The translations under genes and the position numbers were made by a program. Below the pieces are notes generated by a model that was not told the DNA's origin, searched no databases, and worked only from the letters and a program-made list of their open reading frames with translations. This document shows positions 53,901 to 60,903 of a stretch of DNA of 64,000 nucleotides, piece by piece. The DNA lies in contig CABIZO010000001.1 in the NCBI GenBank assembly GCA_902363255.1, positions 310,001-374,000 of the forward strand, written 5' to 3'. Positions within the stretch are counted from its first letter, which is position 1; the number at the start of each line of letters is the position of its first letter. Source of the DNA: Peptostreptococcaceae bacterium. Its GTDB lineage: Bacteria > Bacillota > Clostridia > Peptostreptococcales > Peptostreptococcaceae.

Positions 53901-54329
53901 GATATGAGAAGTTTAACTGAATTAAGTTTAAGTGGTGTTACTAACTTAGAAGGATTACAATATGCTAAGAATTTAGTAAGTATAGAAGCAGAATATAATG
54001 AAGTTAAAGATCTTAGACCATTAGCTAAGCTAGAGAATTTAGAAAAAGTTAATTTTAAAAATCAGTTTGTACAAGTTGGGGAATTAAGTGTAGTTGATGG
54101 AAGGATTAAAGTTAATACAGAAGCTTACAACAGAGCAGGAAAGAATGTAGCTAAAAAAGTTGTATTAGTAGATAGAGCGGGTAATGAGTTAAAAGAAGAA
54201 GTTGTGAATGATGCTACAGAAGTTAGTTTAGATGCATCGAATTTAGAAGCAGGAACTTATGGAGTTCATGTTTACTTTGAAGATGATGATTTAAGTGGTA
54301 TATTAATTAACATAGCTGCAATTAAATAA
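47919..54329 (+). CDS. Secreted M60 metallopeptidase with four tandem F5/8C modules
   Basis: 2136 residues. A signal peptide spans 1-27 (cleavage near VFASE). Four F5/8C modules lie at about 68-204, 291-431, 514-651 and 739-876, each with the NGGxY ... AIDGdxxTxWet signature and separated by helical linkers ending in HPLY/HPFY-type motifs. The M60 domain spans about 941-1347 with HELGH (1199-1203) and the third ligand in VEVTNN (E1214). Then follow NPCBM about 1524-1664, DUF5011 about 1669-1744, NPCBM about 1748-1891, FIVAR about 1894-1964 and a leucine-rich repeat-like end. There is no wall anchor. The catalytic part differs clearly from the two upstream M60 proteins, so specificity may differ. 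Controlled by the c-di-GMP riboswitch. Confidence 0.92.
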   Translation: MRKKISAVLAASMIATNVSPAINVFASEVVKEKTKIIEESVVSKAKITPFNLSKYSNYEDYNLKFRVLRDEIKSISNNGGQYSSSSIDKAIDGNISTHWETGTENSSDFKNEVVVEFKNVESINRIAYATRQDGAKGKGFPTQFEIYSSITGNDDDFKLVSTGEHSSTGNMMEFKFDTITTKKIKFVFKEAHNKWASASEFWFYNEDQMLDKLNTLFTDSNMNEVSESFNDLDKLSKLEEEAKAHPFYEDFKEDIDNARAILESNEIESTKANVSKLTAYGTEYQDAYNERFMIETDKITKVEANGGIYPGTRYEYMFDGDPNTHWETNRSNSEDFTNEITLTLDEAQTINRLAYKARSINSKGFPTKFEIHVSQTSKGETFQKIATGEANVTSDMVEFKFAPTKAKRVRLVFNECHGNRAFASEMRLYKQDELSEKYDTLFTNDKKNELSSEFNSTEKLDNFAKELETHPLYNLYKEGINDARLILENDKVTYMDARVSKFKSFGSPKLVEYDKTYKIDNKRIVNITTNGGHYSNEVIAKAIDGDIETSWHSSKKNDENHTNEVVMTLDKLETIDKVVYTSPRARGFAEAFDIYVSKTLEGDTFQKVTSGKASRTNDSVSIKFNPTEARRVKFVYTKGYENFALAFEFGLYKQDPTIDKMDNLFTDETMNTVSEEFGTMEALNQLEDEVKKHLFYSDFKEDIENAKALLEQGQVEATVSKTKKFNHYNNQEYMDQYAIKRENIKKISNNGGQYSTMKIDNAIDGDLNTYWETNTSNKENFKNEVTVEFINPVTIDKLVYGARQSDRKGFLQEFEIYASATTKGDNFKLVSTAKADKTTGLVEAKFEPTKFQRLKIKVTKGDQNWATLNELVFLKQDFIADKVESMFTNDLMNELVDDYNTIQEIEALEQEVKKHPLESELMEYIERAKYIVGNPEKANDYIYELESRGDSIKESQKRQMWNFQDWQPTGLAVKSGQEITVYVDAEPGTPLPRLVFKQMDSQHNGNHNITLTNGKNVITIPETNPDQLRPGTPLSGVLYTSNPYTPEEQIREPKIKIEGAFEYPCFVLGEDTDEHVLKELEEYTEKLKTDKQLPDVFEIFSEKNLINVKATYALDWYSKNDLTPSENAKKVDNILKESMDFWGFDNSSEVNSGYNYRYVTMLKWLDNGGFMNAGNGITGYNKGEQGLVLNYQTGWGLMHELGHNMDTNSMSIVEVTNNMLPLHFEMIEGKESRFIQQNQYQKNIFPKVTKEDYSQNEWYPDNDYTNLQHIAPLWQLQLYDETFWPRLQQEFRENKLGGGDWDNKHEAWAIASSNVLEMDLTEHFARHGFRVSEETKNHMKQYPAPTEKLWYLNDNKYLKDGESFNNNLKVEVTPKINQENITLTMDIDKENDNSLLGYEIYRDGKLIGFTEKGTYVDKEVDLEDNHIYEVVPFSNDLNTANKISVNSQQPVIETTGGVTVKLNEEFDPLDYVKATDYQGNVIENIEVEHEVDNTKQGKYAVTYKVKDNNDLVTDKTLAVEVVSDYTFLSDLEWTSATSGYQNARRNESIKGRHLGEPKTFDKGLATHANGVITYNLGEHDYDYLEMRVGVDMSIPEQNNSSITFKVTGDGQTLATTSVMKHADNLKYIKVPVRGVDEIRIEVNNGGNGITSDHGIIVEPKLATNNGKPTLKIDKSISVKVGEKLESVIGKVEAYDAEDGDLTKDVQISGQDKVNTNRVGIYPITYTVTDNSGNTTTDTRNIRVVNMEDFTYLSDYNWKSQTNNYTQAKKDIAINGGKLTLTGENNESVKYEKGLGMHSTSTVTYDLTDKKADIFSTYIGVDRAMYNSVGQIQFEIFVDGELAYDSGIMKAKDKQKYVEVNLADAKELKLVVKDGGNGNGSDHGTFGDTKLHFVNESRIDKTELTNLMNEAKKLNEYDYTEESFNAMQIVLAKAGQVLEDSNASQDNIDSITVELQESIKALTAINLDKVVNIPDKYLAKSLSSVLGKSEGFTIGDMRSLTELSLSGVTNLEGLQYAKNLVSIEAEYNEVKDLRPLAKLENLEKVNFKNQFVQVGELSVVDGRIKVNTEAYNRAGKNVAKKVVLVDRAGNELKEEVVNDATEVSLDASNLEAGTYGVHVYFEDDDLSGILINIAAIK

Positions 54330-54338
54330 TTTTTATAT

Positions 54339-54378
54339 AAGGGGGAAATGCCGTAAAAATATGGCATTTCCCCTTTTG
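54339..54378 (+). terminator. Intrinsic terminator
   Basis: Stem aaggggaaatgcc-type (aagggggaaatgccgt / atggcatttccccttt) with a six-base loop and a following T tract, just after the third M60 gene. Confidence 0.85.
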
Positions 54379-54379
54379 T

Positions 54380-54950
54380 ATTTTGATTCAGATGAAGCTA
54401 TTTACAGATAAAACTTTACAGTATTCTATTTCATTTTAATAAGCTTTTCTACTTTACAGTCAGGAAATTCCCATAAATTTAGAGATTCATATGAGGAGAT
54501 CTTAACGCACATAATACTTCACCAAAATCATTTTCTATAATGTCTGGTATAACCTTTATTTTATTCTTCCCTTGAACAAGTTAGAGAAGATAAAACTTGT
54601 TCATAAGGTTGTTCAATATCTTGTTCCATGATGAAAATGGCTAAATAACAAGAACAGAGAACTATAGTGAACAACTGAACAAGAAATTACCTATATAGAA
54701 GAAAAAAAGAAAAATAAAAACAACAGGTTGCATGCACGTGTGTAGGCGCGCGCGTATAGGAAAATTGGTTCATTTCGTTCACTTGTTCACCAAAAAGAGT
54801 AGATTTGAGTGATTTTTTCTCTATCATAGCAGCAAATACTTATTATTTTACATAAACATATGAACTTTTAAGCTTTATATATTATAAAAAAACAATAATA
54901 GTTACATAATGTAAAAGGGAATTATTAATTTGTTATAGAAATAATTTATA
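54380..54950. other. Gene-free stretch with decayed frames and an alternating GC tract
   Basis: No intact gene. Several gaacaag / cttgttc inverted pairs occur (for example gaacaagtt and aacttgttc around 54575-54601). At 54728-54760 stands an alternating purine-pyrimidine tract, gcatgcacgtgtgtaggcgc continuing cgcgcg, strikingly GC-rich for this genome. Minus-strand fragments read like pieces of a protein (MEQDIEQPYEQVLSSLTC; DFGEVLCALRSPHMNL) before stops. Such GTTCA-rich and CGCG-rich spacers also occur beside phage or plasmid replication genes, so this may be a phage relic. Confidence 0.45.
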
Positions 54951-54974
54951 TAATAAGTAAAAAGGATGATGGAA

Positions 54975-56234
54975 ATGTCGCATATAAGTGCAAAAAATGG
55001 ATATAAAAGTTTAGAAGATAGGCTAAATAGATTTCCACAAGGTGCCCCTCCTTCCAAAACTCTATATAAGATATTGGCAATGTTATTTACGGAAAAAGAA
55101 GCAGAGTTAGTTGCTCAACTACCAATTAAAGCTTTTAGAGCAAAAACAGCAGCTAAAATATGGAGTGTTAGTGAAAGTGAAGCATTAAAAATACTGGACA
55201 CACTTGCGAGCAGGGCGATTTTATTAGACTTAGAAGATGATAAGGGCAAACAGTATATACTTCCGCCTCCCATGGCCGGATTTATAGAATTTGCTTTGAT
55301 GAGAACTAGAAACGATATTGATCAAAAACTTTTATCAGAACTGTACTATCAATATTTAAATGTGGAAGAAGATTTTATAAAGGACTTATTTTATTCAGCA
55401 GAAACAAAATTAGGAAGAGTTTTTGTTCAAGAAGAAGTATTAACTAATGACAATGAAGTAACCATATTGGATTATGAAAGAGCTACTCATATAATAGAGG
55501 AAGCAGAGCATATAGCTGTAGGAATGTGCTATTGCAGGCATAAAATGAAACACGTTGGTAAAGGTTGTGATGCACCTATGGATATATGCATGACTTTTAA
55601 TGGAACAGCAAATTCTTTAATAAAATACAACTATGCAAGACGAATAGATGCCTCGGAGTGTAAAGAATTATTACATGAAGCATATGAACACAATTTAGTT
55701 CAATGTGGTGAAAATGTAAGAAGTGGAGTGAGCTTTATTTGCAACTGCTGTGGATGTTGCTGTGAAGCTTTGTTAGCAGCTAGAAAATTTGGAAATATGC
55801 ATCCAGTAGCAACCACAAGTTTTATACCAAATATTAATTATGAGTCTTGTGTATCCTGTGGAAAATGTGTAAAGGCATGTCCAATAGGAGCAATAAAAAA
55901 GGTAAAAGAAAATGATAAGGACGTAATTAAGATTGATGAAGAAGTTTGTTTAGGATGCGGAGTTTGTGCTAGAAATTGCCCTAAAGGTAGCATAATACTT
56001 TTGAAAAGAAAAGAAAAAATAATTACACCAGCAAATTCCGTACATAGAGTAGTTCTTATGGCTATAGAAAAAGGACAATTACAAGAGCTTATATTTGATA
56101 ATAAAGCATTAAGTAGTCATAGGGCCATGGCAGCAATATTATCTGCAATACTTAAATTACCTCCAGCTAAAAGAGCTTTAGCCAATGAACAAGTTAAATC
56201 AATATATCTAGATAGATTATTAAGTAGAAATTAA
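54975..56234 (+). CDS. 4Fe-4S ferredoxin-domain protein with winged-helix-like N-terminus
   Basis: 419 residues. An N-terminal region (about 50-95; AAKIWSVSESEALKILDTLASRAIL) looks like a winged helix. The centre is Cys-rich (MCYCRHKMKHVGKGCDAPMDICM and CNCCGCCCEAL). Two 4Fe-4S motifs (CVSCGKCVKACP and CLGCGVCARNCP, about 292-345) are followed by a helical tail. Clostridial relatives are annotated only as 4Fe-4S binding proteins. It may sense or transfer electrons to a partner enzyme. ATGs at 54966 and 54969 are in frame, but AAAGG is best spaced for 54975. It stands alone with its own terminator. Confidence 0.85.
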   Translation: MSHISAKNGYKSLEDRLNRFPQGAPPSKTLYKILAMLFTEKEAELVAQLPIKAFRAKTAAKIWSVSESEALKILDTLASRAILLDLEDDKGKQYILPPPMAGFIEFALMRTRNDIDQKLLSELYYQYLNVEEDFIKDLFYSAETKLGRVFVQEEVLTNDNEVTILDYERATHIIEEAEHIAVGMCYCRHKMKHVGKGCDAPMDICMTFNGTANSLIKYNYARRIDASECKELLHEAYEHNLVQCGENVRSGVSFICNCCGCCCEALLAARKFGNMHPVATTSFIPNINYESCVSCGKCVKACPIGAIKKVKENDKDVIKIDEEVCLGCGVCARNCPKGSIILLKRKEKIITPANSVHRVVLMAIEKGQLQELIFDNKALSSHRAMAAILSAILKLPPAKRALANEQVKSIYLDRLLSRN

Positions 56235-56238
56235 AAGT

Positions 56239-56271
56239 AAAGGATGAACTCCATGTGGGTTCATCCTTTAT
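56239..56271. terminator. Bidirectional intrinsic terminator
   Basis: Stem aaaggatgaac / gttcatccttt with a nine-base loop. It lies between the ferredoxin-domain gene and the convergent TIM-barrel gene. Confidence 0.85.
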
Positions 56272-56300
56272 ATATTTATAAAATTATTAGAAATAATCAC

Positions 56301-56975
56301 CTAATGAGCATCCTCATTATTTCTATAAGTAGCCATAACATCTTTAAATAATGTAGCCACAGAAGGCGGTGTCCAAGTAATAGCATTTGCACCGGCAGCT
56401 ATTGTTTTTCTTATACTCTCATCAGTAGGTCCCCCCGTTGCTATTATTGGAAAATCAGGATAAGCTTGTCTAATTTTTGCAACGATTCTAGGTGTGTCAA
56501 CAGAAGCCGAAACGTTAAAAATAGTTGCACCAGCATCTATTCTTTCTTGAATATCTGTCTCGTCATTTACAATAGTAACAACAACAGGTATATCAAGAGC
56601 ATTAGACAAAGCTTTGACTACACCGTTTGATGTTGGAGCATTGACAACTACCCCAATAGCACCTTGTAATTCAGCGTTAGTCCCAAGTAATACAGAACGA
56701 ATTCCCTTCGTAAGACCCCCACCAACTCCTGCAAAAACAGGAATATCAGAAGCCATTATAATAGATTGTGTAATTATTGGCTGAGGGGTAAACGGATATA
56801 CAGCTATTACCGCGTCTGCATTTACATTTTTTATAATAGCTAAGTCAGTTGAAAAAACAAGTGACTTAATTCGTTTTCCAAAAATATTTATACCACTGCA
56901 TTCTCTAATAACTTCAGGTACACGTAAAAAAGATTTTCTAAGTGTACCATCGATTGATCTTGGTCTCTGTTTCAT
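56301..56975 (-). CDS. TIM-barrel protein, putative hydrolase, copy 2
   Basis: 224 residues, the close paralogue of the gene at 45026. Changes cluster in one surface region (APTSNGVVKALSNALD against APATNDVVTALSDALD) and at the extreme C-terminus. All barrel strand ends and glycine loops are conserved, so both copies should be functional. About 130 bases upstream are also similar in the two copies (aattataaatgag, tatatttttatt and tttctaatttagacaaattt in the same order), so the promoter was copied too. A GGGAGG ribosome site is seen. Confidence 0.75.
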   Translation of the reverse strand: MKQRPRSIDGTLRKSFLRVPEVIRECSGINIFGKRIKSLVFSTDLAIIKNVNADAVIAVYPFTPQPIITQSIIMASDIPVFAGVGGGLTKGIRSVLLGTNAELQGAIGVVVNAPTSNGVVKALSNALDIPVVVTIVNDETDIQERIDAGATIFNVSASVDTPRIVAKIRQAYPDFPIIATGGPTDESIRKTIAAGANAITWTPPSVATLFKDVMATYRNNEDAH

Positions 56976-57354
56976 AAGTCAAATCCTCCCTTAAAATCTT
57001 CATATGTATATACTTAATAGTAAAATTTCCTATATTTTAACATTAATTATAAATGAGAAATCTTAGTTTTCCTATATTTTTATTGTTAAATATCATTTTC
57101 TTTTTCTAATTTAGACAAATTTATTAATTTTAAATCAATGAATTATAAATAAATGTAAAATAGAGAAAGATAGTTAGATATTAAATTATATTCAAATTAT
57201 GTCAAATTTTGGTGTATTTGGTAAAATACTTTAGAAATTTAATTTATATCAATTGTTTATATTTAACCCCAATATATAGTATAATATTTAACATTGGGAA
57301 AATATAAACTTGCAGAATGCTTGCAAAAAGTGAGAGAGGGATATATCGAATATC

Positions 57355-60300
57355 ATGTGGGGATCAAAAAATATATTAGGCATCATAATAATACTGATAT
57401 TTATGAATACTAGCATATATACAGCAGATGCAATTGATAACATAAATTTTAAAAATATGACAATAGAAGAAGGCTTATCGCAAAGTAGTGTGGAAACTAT
57501 GCTACAAGACAGTGAAGGTTATCTGTGGTTTGGAACAAATGATGGTTTAAATAGATACAATGGATATGAATTCAAAGTATATAAAAATAATAAAAACTCA
57601 GAAAATAGTTTAGTCAGCAATTATATTATAGATGTAAAAGAAGACACACAAGGGAATATATGGGTCGGCACAACAAGTGGAGTAAGTAAAATAGATTCAA
57701 AAAATGACAAGATAACAAATTATACAACTGAAAAAGATAAAGGAAATTTATCCAATAATAATGTATGTGAGATTTTAGTTACAAGAGATGGAAATATATT
57801 AGTAGCAACTGATGATGGACTTAATTTGTATGATAAGGAAAATGATAAATTCAACAGGATTTTATATAAAGATAATGTTATAACTAATCAGTCTATATAT
57901 AGTGTGGCCGAGGATAATAAGGGTCACATCTGGATAGGTACAATGGATGGTTTAAACAAGGTAGATGTTAAGTCTGGAAAAATAGAAAAAATCTATAGTT
58001 CAGATGAAGATAATTCTATTAGCGATAATTGGATTTATAAAATTTATTGTGATAAGGACGGATACCTATGGGTTGGAACTTATGACGAAGGCCTTAATAG
58101 AATTAATATGGAAACTGGTGAAATTACAGTATTTAAAAATACAAAGAGTGATCCAAATTCATTAGGTGGTAATAATGTAAGAAATATACTACAAGATAGT
58201 AATGGAACCATATGGGTATGTACAAACGGAGGATTGTCTAAATATATAGACGATAAAAATGAATTTACTAATTATAGCAATAAGCCATATGACAGATACA
58301 CTTTAGTAGACAACAATACATTTTCTATTATAGAAGATAAAAATGGATTGATAATGGTAGGTACATACAAAGGTGTTAGTATGTTTGATCCTAACAATAA
58401 AATTGAGCATTATAAAAATGATCCATTTGATAAGAACTCTTTGAGTGAAAATTCAATACATGGCATATATGAAGATAAAGACGGTTTTATATGGGTAGGG
58501 ACTAGTTCTACAGGAATTAACATTATTGATAGAGAATATGAAACTATAAAACATATTACTACAAATGATGGATTAGTAAGTGATAGTGTGAATACTATTG
58601 CAGGAGTTGATAATTGTGTATGGATAGGAACTAGTAATGGTCTTAATAAAATAGATAAAAGTAATAATACAATAGAAAATTATAATTCGAATGAAATATT
58701 AGGATCATTGAAAATCAAATACTTATATATGGATAGCAAAAAAAATTTATGGATAGGTACACCTAATGGAATTTATATATTAAATACAGCTACTGATGAA
58801 ATTACAAATATTTCATATATACTGCATGATAACAATATAGAGGATACCTACATAGAAACTATTTATGAAGATAAAGAAGGCAACTATTGGATTGGTACAT
58901 TTTTAGAGGGATATTTAATTAAAATAGATGAAAAAAAGAAAATTTTAGACATATATAGTGAAGAAATAGATTCTAAATCTGTTAGAACTATAGCAGAAGA
59001 TAATAAGTATATATGGATAGGTACTAGTAATGGTCTATGCAGCTTAAATAAGGAGACTGGTGAATTTGCTACTTATACAGAAGAGGATGGTTTGGTTAAC
59101 AATAATATTTATGGGATCTTAATGGATAACCAAAACAATTTATGGATGAGTACTAACAATGGAATATCTAAGATTGATATTGCTAAACGTAAATTTATAA
59201 GTTTTTATTTAGAAGATGGTCTTCAAAGTAATGAATTTAATGGTGCTTCTTACTTTAAAACTGCTAAAGGTGAATTTTTATTTGGCGGAATTAATGGACT
59301 AAATATATTTAATCCTGATGAGATTACAGTAGGAGAGCATTCGTCAGAAGTTATATTTGACGAATTTATTGTAAAAGGTGAAAACTATAATGATATTAAC
59401 GATTTAGAGTTTGAATATAATGAAAATATTATTAGTATAAATTATTTTTTACCAAACTACAAAAATATACAAGGAATACAATACCAATATAAGTTAGAAG
59501 GTATAGATAATGAGTGGAATTTTACAAAAAATAATGAAATTATCTATAATAATTTAGCACCAGGTAAATATGAAATGAAAATAAAAGCGAGAAATCATAA
59601 TGGTGTGATTAGTGAAGAAAGTAGTGTTAAATTTACTATAAAGCCACCAATCTGGTTAAGTAAAGGCGCTTATATTATATATATTTTGCTAATAATTATA
59701 TCTATATATTTAGAAAGTAACAAGGTAAAAAGATTAGATAAATTAGTAAGAGAAAGAACAGAAGAATTAAGCAATGAGATGGAAAGAAGTAATGAATTAT
59801 TAAATAAGGTTATACAGTTAGAAAGAAATAAAAATAACTATTTTATAAATTTATCTCATGAACTTAGAACACCTTTAAATATAATATCCTCAACAGAACA
59901 GTTAATCTCAGCTTTAAATAAAAAACAAGAGGGAATTTCGAGGGAAAAAATAGAGCATTATATGGAAGTTATGAGAAGAAATGCCCAACGTCTTTTAAAA
60001 CTAATCAATGATATTATTGATACGACAAAGGTAGAGCATGGTAAATATATGATAAATATACAAGAAGAGGATATAGTTTATATAGTGGAAGAAGCAGCAT
60101 TAAGCTTAAAAGACTATATAGAAAATAAAAACATAGAATTGGTTATAGAACCTGAAATGGAAGAGAAAATTATTCAATGTGATAGATATGAAATCGAAAG
60201 ATGTATAGTTAACTTAATGAGTAATGCAGCCAAGTTTACTCATGAGGGAGGACGTATAGATGTTATTATTAAAGATTTAGGAGATCAAGTTGAAATAATT

Positions 60301-60522
60301 ATTAAGGATACAGGTGTTGGTATAGAACAAAAATATCATAGTTCTATATTCGACAGGTTTAACCAAATTATAGATGAACACTCTGAAGTGAAAGGTGGTA
60401 GTGGGCTAGGATTAACTATCACAAAACATATTATAAACCTGCATAAAGGTGAAATATCTGTTTCCAGTGAGGTCAACAAAGGAAGTATCTTTAGGATTAT
60501 TTTAAAAGAAAAAATAGATTAA
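57355..60522 (+). CDS. Sensor histidine kinase with two-component-regulator propeller (Reg_prop) domain
   Basis: 1055 residues. A signal or anchor helix (about 7-24) is followed by a large extracellular domain of repeated propeller blades with the pattern dGylWfGTndGLnryd/nG (about 12-14 copies across 35-660), then a Y_Y_Y domain (about 680-762), one membrane helix (about 770-787), coiled coil, HisKA with phospho-His835 in YFINLSHELRTPLN and HATPase_c with GGSGLGLTITKH. The layout equals the sensor half of Bacteroidetes hybrid systems, without receiver or DNA-binding domains. It should sense a polysaccharide or fragment. No response regulator is adjacent. A paralogue follows. Confidence 0.92.
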   Translation: MWGSKNILGIIIILIFMNTSIYTADAIDNINFKNMTIEEGLSQSSVETMLQDSEGYLWFGTNDGLNRYNGYEFKVYKNNKNSENSLVSNYIIDVKEDTQGNIWVGTTSGVSKIDSKNDKITNYTTEKDKGNLSNNNVCEILVTRDGNILVATDDGLNLYDKENDKFNRILYKDNVITNQSIYSVAEDNKGHIWIGTMDGLNKVDVKSGKIEKIYSSDEDNSISDNWIYKIYCDKDGYLWVGTYDEGLNRINMETGEITVFKNTKSDPNSLGGNNVRNILQDSNGTIWVCTNGGLSKYIDDKNEFTNYSNKPYDRYTLVDNNTFSIIEDKNGLIMVGTYKGVSMFDPNNKIEHYKNDPFDKNSLSENSIHGIYEDKDGFIWVGTSSTGINIIDREYETIKHITTNDGLVSDSVNTIAGVDNCVWIGTSNGLNKIDKSNNTIENYNSNEILGSLKIKYLYMDSKKNLWIGTPNGIYILNTATDEITNISYILHDNNIEDTYIETIYEDKEGNYWIGTFLEGYLIKIDEKKKILDIYSEEIDSKSVRTIAEDNKYIWIGTSNGLCSLNKETGEFATYTEEDGLVNNNIYGILMDNQNNLWMSTNNGISKIDIAKRKFISFYLEDGLQSNEFNGASYFKTAKGEFLFGGINGLNIFNPDEITVGEHSSEVIFDEFIVKGENYNDINDLEFEYNENIISINYFLPNYKNIQGIQYQYKLEGIDNEWNFTKNNEIIYNNLAPGKYEMKIKARNHNGVISEESSVKFTIKPPIWLSKGAYIIYILLIIISIYLESNKVKRLDKLVRERTEELSNEMERSNELLNKVIQLERNKNNYFINLSHELRTPLNIISSTEQLISALNKKQEGISREKIEHYMEVMRRNAQRLLKLINDIIDTTKVEHGKYMINIQEEDIVYIVEEAALSLKDYIENKNIELVIEPEMEEKIIQCDRYEIERCIVNLMSNAAKFTHEGGRIDVIIKDLGDQVEIIIKDTGVGIEQKYHSSIFDRFNQIIDEHSEVKGGSGLGLTITKHIINLHKGEISVSSEVNKGSIFRIILKEKID

Positions 60523-60583
60523 TATAAAATTATAGGCTCATAGGTCTATAAATAAATAAAAAAGTAACAAAACAATTTATAAT

Positions 60584-60612
60584 AAAACCACCTGCTATGC
60601 AGGTGGTTTTTT
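60584..60612 (+). terminator. Intrinsic terminator
   Basis: Stem aaaaccacctgc / gcaggtggtttt with a three-base loop and T run, closing the first propeller-kinase gene. Between here and 60903 lies only an AT-rich promoter region. Confidence 0.9.
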
Positions 60613-60903
60613 AGCTTGAAATTTTAGTTGTAACGGTGATAAAATTCATGTAGGTATTTAATTATTTGACACTATTCACTATAAATATTAAAAATAAAAA
60701 TATGTTTTAGATAAAATATGATTTATTTTTTAAAATATTTAGAATATTTGGAAAAAATTACAATATTTAATTAAAACTGGATTGAAAATATTTACATTTA
60801 ACTATATAATAGCTAAAATAGAGAGAGAGAGTTATATAATTACGGTGATTTTTATAAAAATATAATTAAAATATATTAGGTTGATAATGTGGGGTTTTAA
60901 AAT

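Noticed and set aside
54430..54700. A coding gene on the minus strand (MEQDIEQPYEQVLSSLTC and following)
   Set aside because: Every frame is broken by stops within about 30 codons; only described as a decayed region.
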